A stretch of 12,295 nucleotides of DNA from Oscillospiraceae bacterium. Lineage in GTDB: Bacteria > Bacillota > Clostridia > Oscillospirales > Acutalibacteraceae. Positions 1 to 6,579 of this stretch are shown piece by piece. The stretch spans positions 1 through 12,295 of the forward strand of contig JAFLUO010000053.1 in assembly GCA_022508705.1 (NCBI GenBank). Direction: 5' to 3'. Below the pieces are notes generated by a model. That model did not search any database, was not told the DNA's origin, and saw only the letters and a program-made list of their open reading frames with translations. A program made the position numbers and the translations under genes. The stretch's first letter is position 1. Each line of letters begins with the position of its first letter.

Positions 1-1043
1 CAATAGCAACTAACTTCTGCGGTTGTCTTAATATGGTTGCAAACTTTATGACTCCAAACCTTAATGAGCGCGACAGCGTTATTTCTTTTAGAAGTATTTC
101 ATCTGCAGTCGGTAACTCTGCACCTTTGGTTGTAATTCTTGTGCTTAATGCAATCTGGAAAGACAACCTTGCATTGCAGTATATTGTGGGTGCGGCTCTT
201 TGCAGCGCCTGCGGAATAATTTCAATGCTTTTCGCTATGAAGCTTCTGAAAGAACGAGTTGTATGTTCTCAGGAAAGAAAAAATCCCCTTATCGGTATTC
301 TTGACGTTCTTTCGAATAAGTACGCTTGGGCGATTATTATTTCCGATTTTGTTAAAACCTTTAGAAACATTGCAACTTATATGGGCATCTATATGGCAGT
401 TGCACTTTTGGGAAGCCCCTCAAAATTCCTTTTGTTCGGTCTTCCCACGGGAATCGGCACAGCGGTAGGTATGCTTGTTATTAACTTCCTTTTAAAGAAA
501 TTTAACTCCCGAGTTCTTTATATCGCCAGCGGTATTTACTCAGTAATCATCAACACTCTTGCATTCGCTGTCGGTTATATCTATTTCAAACACGAAAGCG
601 GAGTTTTGCAGATTATATTTGTTATTGCACTGTTCCTTATAGGTCTTCAGTTCGGCGCATCTAACCTTCTTCCCACAATGTTCCAGGCTGATGTCCTTGA
701 ATCCCTTGAACTTCAAACAAAAGGCAAACGTCTTGATGCAAGCTTGCCGTTCGTTCTCGGAATAGGCACGACTATCAGCAGCGCCGCTGCAGGTGCCATA
801 GCTCCGCAAATCCTTTTCGACGAAGGCTCGCTCATAGGTTATATCCGCCCGTTGGAAACTGCTGAAGGTTTGCTTTATCAACCTCAGTCCTTTGAAACTA
901 AGGTTGCACTTCTTTTCTTCTACACCATTTTCCACGGTATAATGATGTTCCTTGCAGGAGTTCCGTTCTTCCTTTACAAGCTTACCGGGCAGACAAAAGA
1001 GGATATTCACAACGCAGTTTTGAAACAGCGTGAAAACATGTAA
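1..1043 (+). CDS. MFS/GPH-type sugar:cation symporter, C-terminal part (truncated by window edge)
   Basis: This frame is open from the first bases of the window, with no stop before the first Met codon at 33, so the true start lies upstream and the protein is partial. About 345 residues are visible. It is a very hydrophobic protein with roughly eight membrane segments and short charged loops. A cytoplasmic loop near the end carries the pattern M-F-Q-A-D-V-L-E followed by T-K-G-K-R-L-D-A. This resembles the conserved 'mfaD...e...tGkR' loop of the glycoside-pentoside-hexuronide (GPH) branch of the major facilitator superfamily. Members of that family take up sugars or glycosides together with a cation across the cytoplasmic membrane. 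The substrate cannot be told from this fragment. It ends in a short charged tail (TKEDIHNAVLKQRENM) and is followed directly by a strong terminator. It is the only plus-strand gene in the window and converges on the aminotransferase operon. The superfamily is fairly sure; the GPH assignment is less so. Confidence 0.75.
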   Translation, partial: IATNFCGCLNMVANFMTPNLNERDSVISFRSISSAVGNSAPLVVILVLNAIWKDNLALQYIVGAALCSACGIISMLFAMKLLKERVVCSQERKNPLIGILDVLSNKYAWAIIISDFVKTFRNIATYMGIYMAVALLGSPSKFLLFGLPTGIGTAVGMLVINFLLKKFNSRVLYIASGIYSVIINTLAFAVGYIYFKHESGVLQIIFVIALFLIGLQFGASNLLPTMFQADVLESLELQTKGKRLDASLPFVLGIGTTISSAAAGAIAPQILFDEGSLIGYIRPLETAEGLLYQPQSFETKVALLFFYTIFHGIMMFLAGVPFFLYKLTGQTKEDIHNAVLKQRENM

Positions 1044-1070
1044 TGTGAAAAATAAATTATAGCAAAAATT

Positions 1071-1099
1071 AAACCGACTGACTACTCAGTCGGTTTTTT
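1071..1099 (+). terminator. Rho-independent terminator, probably bidirectional
   Basis: A perfect 11-bp inverted repeat (1071-1081 paired with 1086-1096) encloses a 4-base loop. On the plus strand six T's follow (1094-1099, partly inside the stem). It sits 27 bases after the transporter stop codon and ends 12 bases short of the aminotransferase stop codon at 1112. Read on the minus strand, the stem is preceded by six A's and followed by GTTTAATTTTTG, so it can plausibly also end transcripts coming from the aminotransferase operon. This is the usual arrangement between convergent genes. Confidence 0.9.
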
Positions 1100-1111
1100 G
1101 TATTTATAAAA

Positions 1112-2329
1112 TCAGTCTTGACGATAAGTCGACAGAAAATCTGCAATTGAGTTTGTCGCTTCCTTTAAAACCTCAATTCTCGGAAGATAAACTATACGGA
1201 AGTGGTCAGGCTCGTGCCAATTAAATCCGCCGCCGTGAATTATCAGTATTTTCTTTTGACGGAGCAAATCAAAGGCGAACTGCTCGTCATTATGAATATT
1301 AAACTTTTTTGTGTCGATTTTCGGGAAAATATAAAACGCCGCTTTCGGTTTTACCGCTGTAATGCCCGGAATGTCTTTGAGCGCATTGTAAATAAACTCT
1401 CTCTGCTCATAAACTCTGCCGCCGGGAACGATATATTTATTCACGCTTTGGTAACCGCCCAAAGCAGTCTGAACTATTGACTGAGCAGGCACATTTGAGC
1501 AAAGGCGCATATTTGACAGCATATTAAGCCCTTCAATATAATCCTTAGCAGCACTCTTTTCTCCGCTGAGTATCATCCAGCCGATTCTGTAACCCGCAAT
1601 CATATGCGACTTTGAAAGTCCGCTGAACGTAACGCAAAAAACATCGGGAGCAAGTGAAGCTATTGAAATATGCTCTTCCCCGTCCATTACAAGACGGTCA
1701 TAGATTTCATCGGAAAAAATTATTAAATCGTTTTCCCTTGCAATTTGCACAATTTGCTGGAGCAGCTCTTTCGGGTAAAGCGCACCCGTGGGGTTATTGG
1801 GATTTATAATTACAATAGCCTTTGTTCTGTCAGTTATTTTTTTCTTGATGTCATCAATATCGGGGTACCACTCGGCGCTTTCATCACAAATATAATGAAC
1901 TGCCGTTCCGCCTGCAAGAGTAACGCATGCAGTCCACAGCGGATAATCGGGAGACGGCACAAGAACTTCATCGCCGCTGTCAAGCAGAGCGGACATACTT
2001 AAATTTATAAGCTCGCTGACTCCGTTGCCCGTAAAAATATCGTTAACGGACACGTTGGGAATATTTTTATTCTGCGCATATTGCATTATGGCTTTTCTTG
2101 CAGAAAAAAGCCCCTTTGCATCTGAATACCCCTCGCACTCGCTGAGCTGACGCTGCATGTCAAACACAATTTCATCGGGCGTGCGGAAGCCAAAGGGCGC
2201 AGGATTGCCGATATTAAGCTTTAGAATGTGCATTCCTCTGCTTTCCATTCTTGCCGCCTCGTCAACAACGGGACCTCTTACATCATAAAGAACATTATCT
2301 AATTTTGCAGACTTTTTAATTTCACGCAT
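1112..2329 (-). CDS. alaA: AlaA-type alanine/glutamate aminotransferase (PLP-dependent, class I)
   Basis: This is a fold-type I PLP aminotransferase that closely resembles E. coli AlaA (YfbQ), which makes alanine from pyruvate and glutamate in the cytoplasm. From the ATG at 2329 the protein is 405 residues, the length I recall for E. coli AlaA, and the N-terminus (MREIKKSAKLDNVLYDVRGP) lines up with that protein. Visible landmarks are LNIGNPAPFGF at 38-48, INPNNPTG at 175-182 (Asn179 contacts PLP), D207 and Y210 in FSDEIYD, the Schiff-base lysine K240 in SGLSKSHMIAGYRIGW, and R248. The frame is open further upstream to a TTG at 2359. The ATG at 2329 is preferred because AAGGAG lies about 10 bases ahead of it, and because the TTG would overlap the upstream permease gene. 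It is 17 bases downstream of the permease and probably shares its transcript. The exact keto-acid preference is inferred from similarity only. Confidence 0.9.
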   Translation of the reverse strand: MREIKKSAKLDNVLYDVRGPVVDEAARMESRGMHILKLNIGNPAPFGFRTPDEIVFDMQRQLSECEGYSDAKGLFSARKAIMQYAQNKNIPNVSVNDIFTGNGVSELINLSMSALLDSGDEVLVPSPDYPLWTACVTLAGGTAVHYICDESAEWYPDIDDIKKKITDRTKAIVIINPNNPTGALYPKELLQQIVQIARENDLIIFSDEIYDRLVMDGEEHISIASLAPDVFCVTFSGLSKSHMIAGYRIGWMILSGEKSAAKDYIEGLNMLSNMRLCSNVPAQSIVQTALGGYQSVNKYIVPGGRVYEQREFIYNALKDIPGITAVKPKAAFYIFPKIDTKKFNIHNDEQFAFDLLRQKKILIIHGGGFNWHEPDHFRIVYLPRIEVLKEATNSIADFLSTYRQD

Positions 2330-2346
2330 AAATTTCTCTCTCCTTA

Positions 2347-3495
2347 CTAAAAAGTCCAATATTTTGATATTAAAAATCCGGGTACAGCTACTATTATAAA
2401 AAACGCTAAGCTGATAAGTGTAAAGGTTTTTATAAATTTCATACCGTTTTTGGGATATTCACGGACATATATTCTATAATTTATCACCGATGCCAGCGAG
2501 CCTATAAGAGAACAAAGCCCTGCCGTGTCAACTCCGTATAAAAGCGCCGCCAAATTCTTGGTAAACGGGTAAAGCACAATAGATGCGGGTACATTTGAAA
2601 TCAACTGACTTAAAAGTATTCCCCAAACGTACTCACGGTTACCGACAGAGCTTGTAAGAAAGCTTGAAATCTGCCCGTTTGCCGCAATAGATGATGAAAA
2701 AACAAAGAAGCAGAAAAACGTCAGAATCAAAACGTAATCGGTCTTTATTAGTATTTGCCTGTCAAACACCAACACAGTGCATAAAACAACTGCTGCTACG
2801 CCAAGATAATACTGAGTTCTTGTTAAAATGGTTAAAAGTATCATTACAAAAAGGCAAAGGTAAACAAGTCTTTGTCTTTTTCTTTTTCTTTTTGGATTCC
2901 ACGCCTCTGTTACATTACCCTGCCATTCTATTTTTTCTTTCGTATTTTTTCTGTAAAGAACAAGAATAAAAATACTTAACAGTATGGCGGAGGAAACCCA
3001 AAGCGGAGACATGTGTAAAATAAACAAGCCTGCCGAAACGCCTGATTTTCCGTACAAAAACAGATTTTGCGGACTTCCGAAGGGAAGTAAAAGAGAGCCT
3101 CTTATTGCCGCAATATTTTCCATTGTAATAACAGGCAATATGTACTTTTCTTTACCGCCTGAGCGAAAAAGAATTATCGTGAGCGGTACAAAGATTATAA
3201 GCGAAACGTCATTCGTTACAAACATTGACGAAAAGAAAACGCCGAAAACAAGAAAAAATGAGAGTCCGACAATTCCGCCGATTTTTTCAGCAACCTTAAG
3301 TATTGGCCTGAAAATATTCTCTTTTTTAAAGCCCTCAAGAACTGTCAGCATCATAAACAGCGTTACAAGTGTACGCCAATCTATGCTTTTAAGCAAATCG
3401 GCATTCGGCGGAGAAATAAACAGTGATACTGCCGCCGCCAAAACCGCAACTGTCAGCATAAGCTCTTTTTTCAGAAAATCAATAACCTTTTTCAT
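2347..3495 (-). CDS. ArsB/NhaD/SLC13-like anion or cation-coupled permease
   Basis: This 382-residue polytopic membrane protein belongs to the ion transporter (IT) superfamily, which includes ArsB, NhaD, CitMHS and SLC13 carriers. Two related halves are visible. The first has TND at 94-96 in a membrane segment ending VPLT, then GSPQN at 140-144. The second has SNVPAS at 300-305, then GSLASVINY at 332-340. Paired SN/TN and GS-type re-entrant motifs in two inverted halves are typical of this superfamily. A very basic cytoplasmic linker (PKRKRKRQR, 201-209) joins the halves. The length is somewhat short for the family (often about 420) but both halves look complete. The start ATG at 3495 has AAAGG about 7 bases upstream. 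The substrate is unknown. Linkage to the downstream aminotransferase hints at an organic or amino acid anion rather than arsenite, and no arsR or arsC is near. Confidence 0.75.
   Translation of the reverse strand: MKKVIDFLKKELMLTVAVLAAAVSLFISPPNADLLKSIDWRTLVTLFMMLTVLEGFKKENIFRPILKVAEKIGGIVGLSFFLVFGVFFSSMFVTNDVSLIIFVPLTIILFRSGGKEKYILPVITMENIAAIRGSLLLPFGSPQNLFLYGKSGVSAGLFILHMSPLWVSSAILLSIFILVLYRKNTKEKIEWQGNVTEAWNPKRKRKRQRLVYLCLFVMILLTILTRTQYYLGVAAVVLCTVLVFDRQILIKTDYVLILTFFCFFVFSSSIAANGQISSFLTSSVGNREYVWGILLSQLISNVPASIVLYPFTKNLAALLYGVDTAGLCSLIGSLASVINYRIYVREYPKNGMKFIKTFTLISLAFFIIVAVPGFLISKYWTF
2876..2893 (-). repeat. Short tandem repeat, (CTTTTT)x3 on the plus strand, inside the permease gene
   Basis: Three perfect copies of a 6-base unit lie within the permease coding region and encode part of the basic Lys/Arg linker between the two transporter halves. 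Because the unit is two codons long, gain or loss of copies would change the number of basic residues without shifting the frame. Confidence 0.85.
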
Positions 3496-3551
3496 AATTT
3501 AACCTTTTATTAAAATAACTACTCTCTCCGTATATGAAAACTTATTAACCA
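3496..3551 (-). promoter_or_regulatory. Intergenic gap with weak promoter candidate for the permease-aminotransferase operon
   Basis: The 56 bases between the nucleotidyltransferase stop and the permease start are A/T-rich. On the minus strand a TTTTCA and a TATTTT hexamer lie 17 bases apart, each a 4-of-6 match to -35 and -10 consensus. The ribosome binding site AAAGG lies about 7 bases before the ATG at 3495. I see no terminator hairpin after the nucleotidyltransferase, so read-through from upstream is also possible. The promoter call is weak. Confidence 0.25.
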
Positions 3552-4319
3552 CTATTTCTCCAAGGAAGCAAGTTCATATTCCAGCACATCCGCAAAAATC
3601 TGAACATCGCCGCCTAATGTTTCAGCGTAATCAAGTAACTCCACATCGTCTTTTAGCGATGTAGCCGCATATCGCAGATTAACAGCCATTTGCAGACTTT
3701 TAGGAACAGGGCACAAATTTTCTTTTAGCGCCCATTCTCCGGCAAAAGTTTTCGCTGCAATTTTTCCGGTACGCAGTGTGTAAATACAGCGTGCAATGTC
3801 CAACAGCCAACCAAAAGAATACAAGCTTCTTCCTGTTTGATGTGCATTACGGATTGTTTCATAATGCTGTTTTACATCTCTATATAAATCCTCGAAAGTC
3901 GGCGGAGTGAGACATTCTCGAATATCCTTGCCTGCCAATAAAATGCCGTTTTCCAATAGTTCTGTCATTGAAAAGCTGTCAAAATGGTATGAATTAGCTA
4001 TACGCTGACCACTTGTTCCCCAGTAAACAACTCTGTCATGCTGACTATTCATAAAAGACGAAAGCGTTAGCATTCCACCCTCAAAAGATTGGTAATACAG
4101 GTTATCAGGCTCTTCTTCCAACATTTTTTGGCGAAGATTTACCAATTCTTCTGCTTGTTTTTCGGAAATCGGTGTTTGGGTCAAGACAAGAATGTCAATA
4201 TCGCTCCAACCAAGCCGAAAGTCCTCTAAAGCAACGGAACCGTAAAGATAAATAGAAGGTGTACAATCTCCAAAAACAGCGCATATTCTGTTGGTCATTT
4301 TTTCAATCGAAAGTTTCAT
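3552..4319 (-). CDS. AadA/DUF4111-like nucleotidyltransferase, possible aminoglycoside-modifying enzyme
   Basis: This 255-residue protein has the DNA polymerase-beta-type nucleotidyltransferase signature near its N-terminus: YGS at 26-28 followed by SDIDILV at 39-45, so D40 and D42 are the likely metal-binding acidic pair. E80 in a strand after the core is a candidate third acidic residue. The C-terminal half is helical and carries TGKIAAKTFAGEWAL at 184-198. That segment resembles the corresponding one of streptomycin/spectinomycin adenylyltransferases (AadA, ANT(3'')/ANT(9) families with a DUF4111 C-terminal domain). Those enzymes transfer AMP from ATP to a drug hydroxyl in the cytoplasm. 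The overall length also fits (about 260). Resemblance outside the motifs is moderate, so a drug substrate is not proven; another small molecule or RNA is possible. The gene stands alone, with 97 bases before it and 56 after it. It lies next to an ADP-ribosyltransferase gene in an accessory stretch. Confidence 0.75.
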   Translation of the reverse strand: MKLSIEKMTNRICAVFGDCTPSIYLYGSVALEDFRLGWSDIDILVLTQTPISEKQAEELVNLRQKMLEEEPDNLYYQSFEGGMLTLSSFMNSQHDRVVYWGTSGQRIANSYHFDSFSMTELLENGILLAGKDIRECLTPPTFEDLYRDVKQHYETIRNAHQTGRSLYSFGWLLDIARCIYTLRTGKIAAKTFAGEWALKENLCPVPKSLQMAVNLRYAATSLKDDVELLDYAETLGGDVQIFADVLEYELASLEK

Positions 4320-4416
4320 AAAAATATACGCCTATCTTTCTGATTTATCTCTTTAATAATAATGCCACACTCGTTATAATATAATTGACAACACCATTAC
4401 TCCTAATATTACAACA
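4320..4416. other. A/T-rich intergenic gap upstream of the nucleotidyltransferase
   Basis: These 97 bases lie between the stop of the ADP-ribosyltransferase gene and the start of the nucleotidyltransferase gene, both on the minus strand. The gap is long enough for a separate promoter. Several -10-like A/T hexamers are present on the minus strand, for example TATAAC within the run around 4375-4385, but none has a well-spaced -35 partner that I trust. No terminator hairpin was seen. Confidence 0.4.
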
Positions 4417-5091
4417 CTATATCATCATTTTACATATAAGTATTTTTCTTTTACCTCTATACTTAAATAAAACTCGCAGTTTGGTTCCTCTTGCAAATAA
4501 TACTTCCTGTTCTCTATTTCTATTACTAATCAAATTTGTATACAATCCTTTTGCGCCCTTGGGAATCATTATTTTTAAAATTGTGTCATATCTTCCAAAA
4601 TCCTTTATAAGTTCTGATTTTACAATACCTACTCCCATATACCCTTTGTCTTCAAGGACTGTTCCACGGGTTATATTCTGTTTTCCTGCACTATTACATA
4701 AATCATTATAATCTACGAATCTATATCCCCAAATATTCTCTGGTATGTAGGATATATTTAATCGCTCGTCTAAAACTTTTTGCATTATTAAAAGGTTATT
4801 TTCCGGAAAAATATAATTTGTATACCCTTTTCGTAATTTTTGATTGATTGCCAAACCATAATTACCACCACAGTAAAATGAAAAATACTGATTCTCTAAT
4901 GCCTCTTCTTTCAGCTTTTCTATTTCAGCTTTTGAAATTCTCTGAGTAACATACCACTCAGGATGTTCTGTTTCATAAACATTTCTTAACTTCCCGCCAA
5001 GCTGATAATTTGGCAACCAGTATCCATAGTATTTCTTCCCCCAACTAACAGCTTCATCAACCCTTGTTATTTTTTTGTATTTTTTACACAT
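4417..5091 (-). CDS. Probable ADP-ribosyltransferase (exoenzyme-toxin fold) with altered STS motif
   Basis: This 224-residue protein matches the layout of the R-S-E ADP-ribosyltransferases (C3/iota-toxin-like ADPrib_exo_Tox family), which transfer ADP-ribose from NAD to a target. In order it shows an N-terminal helical part with NYGLAINQKLRKG (77-89), recalling the 'iN..LR' segment of the family; the NAD-binding Arg in WGYR (R124); GYMGVGIVKS (150-159) where the family has G-[FY]-x-STS; ILKIMIPKGAKGLY (171-184); and EQEVLFARGTKLRV (194-207). The last includes the catalytic E-x-E (E194, E196), the form usual in arginine-modifying enzymes. Replacement of STS by GVG is the odd point. There is no signal peptide or membrane segment, so it probably acts inside the cell or is delivered some other way. 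AAAGGG lies 7 bases before the ATG. The gene is A/T-richer than its neighbours: hand counts gave 56 G/C in 180 sampled bases. No obvious immunity gene is adjacent. Confidence 0.75.
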   Translation of the reverse strand: MCKKYKKITRVDEAVSWGKKYYGYWLPNYQLGGKLRNVYETEHPEWYVTQRISKAEIEKLKEEALENQYFSFYCGGNYGLAINQKLRKGYTNYIFPENNLLIMQKVLDERLNISYIPENIWGYRFVDYNDLCNSAGKQNITRGTVLEDKGYMGVGIVKSELIKDFGRYDTILKIMIPKGAKGLYTNLISNRNREQEVLFARGTKLRVLFKYRGKRKILICKMMI

Positions 5092-5229
5092 ATCTAATCC
5101 CTTTTTTTGCTAAAGATCAACCCACTGCTATAAATTGAATAAACTCCTACAATAAAATTTAATACATCTGTCTTTTTCTAAAAGTAAAAAAGAAATGACA
5201 ATCCTGTTAAAAAACTCTTTTAGTTCTCT
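5092..5229. other. A/T-rich intergenic region upstream of the ADP-ribosyltransferase
   Basis: This is the longest non-coding gap in the window (138 bases). It separates the rlmD-type gene from the accessory genes. Read on the minus strand it has homopolymer T and A runs, a TTGTCA at 5201-5196 without a good -10 at 16-18 bases, and a TATAGC about 30 bases before the start codon. A promoter for the ADP-ribosyltransferase probably lies here but cannot be placed. Only a 4-bp stem (AACT/AGTT) followed by T's appears just after the rlmD stop, too weak to call a terminator. Confidence 0.4.
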
Positions 5230-6579
5230 CTACTCTCTTGTCATCAACGCCACACTCTCCACATGTGCCGTTCTTGGGAACATATCAACGGGGGTTACCT
5301 CTTGTGTTTTATAACCAAGATCTTTTAATATGGCGCAATCTCTGCTTTGTGTCGAAACGTCACAGGAAATATATACTATTCTCTCAGGGTTCATTTCTGC
5401 CACGCAGGAAAGCACCTCTTTACTGCATCCTTTTCTCGGCGGGTCAAGGAGAACAATATCGGGCTGAATATTTTTATCGCGAAGCATTTTTACCGCTTCA
5501 CCTGCATCCATACAATAAAACTCAGCGTTTTCTGCTCCGTTGCGTTTTGCGTTTTTCTTTGCATCTTGTATGGCTTCGGGAATAATCTCAACTCCGATTA
5601 CCTTTTTCGCCTTGTGAGCCATTGAAAATCCTATCGTACCTGCTCCGCAGTAGAGGTCAATAACTGTTTCCGTCCCCGAAAGTGCGGCATATTCCGCCGC
5701 TTTTTTGTATAGAGCTTCTGCGCAGTCGTGATTTATCTGATAAAAAGACAACGGGGACAACTCAATTTCCACACCGCAAAGGGTATCGCTTATTTTTCCA
5801 CTACCCCAAAGTACTTTTACCTCATCGCCTAAAATCACATTCGTATTTTTGGTATTGATATTTAATACTATGCTCTTTACTCCCGAAACCTTTGAAATTT
5901 CAGAAATAATTTCATCTTCTTTCGGTATATTTTCTCCGTTTATAACAAGGCAAACCATTATTTCGCCCGACAAAAATCCTTTACGGATATAAATATGCCG
6001 AAGTAACCCATCGCACGATTCTGAATTCCAAACAGAAACGTGATTTATAAATATCCATTTGCGGATAATTTCAACTATTTCGGCAAATTCCTCAGGCTGT
6101 AAAAGACAGTCTTCAGCATCAACAATTCTGTGAGTACGGTTGGCATAAAAGCCGATATTAACTCCGTTTAAATCTCTGCCCACAGGGTATTCCGCTTTAT
6201 TTCTGTACCGCTCAGTATTTGCCGTAATAATTTCTCTTACGGGAACGTCTATATGTGCAATGCGCAAAAACGCGTCTTTTACCTTTTGCGTTTTTATGCG
6301 TTTTTCGGCCTCATAGCTTATGTGTCTGTAAACACACCCGCCGCATTGTTTAAAATACGGGCAGTCAACGGGTATTCTGTCATTTGAGGGCTTTAAAATC
6401 TCTTTAATTTTGCCCACAGCATAGGTCTTTTTCGCCTTTATTATATGTACTAACAGCTCGTCACCCTCAGCCGCGCCCGAAACGAAAACAGCCTGCCCGT
6501 CAAATCGTCCTACGCCAGTCCCTTCAGAGGAAATCCCGTCAATATGCAGTTTTATTTCCTGATTTTTAGAAAGTGGCAT
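5230..6579 (-). CDS. rlmD: 23S rRNA (uracil-C5)-methyltransferase, RlmD/RumA family
   Basis: This is a 449-residue SAM-dependent RNA m5U methyltransferase that acts on 23S rRNA. An N-terminal TRAM domain (about 1-62) is followed by an iron-sulfur cluster site, C73-x5-C79-x2-C82 with C158 as the fourth ligand. The catalytic domain carries LSPLSFYQIN (274-283, substrate-contacting Gln281), the SAM-binding DLYCGAGTIG (308-317), DPPRKG (379-384), the nucleophile C406 in ISCD, and the general base E441 in HVESVA. Many relatives have SCN at the nucleophile; here it is SCD. Gram-positive members may modify U747 and U1939 (RlmCD) rather than U1939 alone, and the sequence does not decide this. The ATG at 6579 shares one base with the upstream cyclase stop (TAATG), with GCGGAG about 10 bases ahead, so the two are translationally coupled. 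Length and motifs look intact. Confidence 0.9.
   Translation of the reverse strand: MPLSKNQEIKLHIDGISSEGTGVGRFDGQAVFVSGAAEGDELLVHIIKAKKTYAVGKIKEILKPSNDRIPVDCPYFKQCGGCVYRHISYEAEKRIKTQKVKDAFLRIAHIDVPVREIITANTERYRNKAEYPVGRDLNGVNIGFYANRTHRIVDAEDCLLQPEEFAEIVEIIRKWIFINHVSVWNSESCDGLLRHIYIRKGFLSGEIMVCLVINGENIPKEDEIISEISKVSGVKSIVLNINTKNTNVILGDEVKVLWGSGKISDTLCGVEIELSPLSFYQINHDCAEALYKKAAEYAALSGTETVIDLYCGAGTIGFSMAHKAKKVIGVEIIPEAIQDAKKNAKRNGAENAEFYCMDAGEAVKMLRDKNIQPDIVLLDPPRKGCSKEVLSCVAEMNPERIVYISCDVSTQSRDCAILKDLGYKTQEVTPVDMFPRTAHVESVALMTRE

Noticed and set aside
540..1010. Minus-strand open frame of 156 codons opposite the left-edge transporter
   Set aside because: The plus strand reads a regular multi-pass transporter ending at a terminator; the minus frame is Cys- and Lys-rich with no motif or ribosome binding site evidence.
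2347..3495. Naming the permease arsB
   Set aside because: No arsR, arsC or arsA is adjacent, and the motifs are shared by several IT-superfamily branches.
2984..3502. Plus-strand open frame of 172 codons opposite the permease
   Set aside because: The opposite strand encodes a coherent membrane protein with paired IT-superfamily motifs; the plus frame is low in hydrophobic residues and matches nothing I recognise.
4385..4413. Plus-strand TTGACA at 4385-4390 with TATTAC 16 bases downstream, a possible promoter antisense to the ADP-ribosyltransferase gene
   Set aside because: The -10 is only a 4-of-6 match in very A/T-rich DNA and no plus-strand gene follows that looks real.
4385..4711. Plus-strand open frame of 108 codons overlapping the ADP-ribosyltransferase
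   Set aside because: It is a shadow frame: Leu/Ile-rich low-complexity translation with no ribosome binding site, while the minus-strand frame shows clear ART motifs.
5205..5229. Possible terminator just after the rlmD-type gene (AACT/AGTT stem then T's on the minus strand)
   Set aside because: The stem is only four base pairs and A/T-rich, too weak to call.
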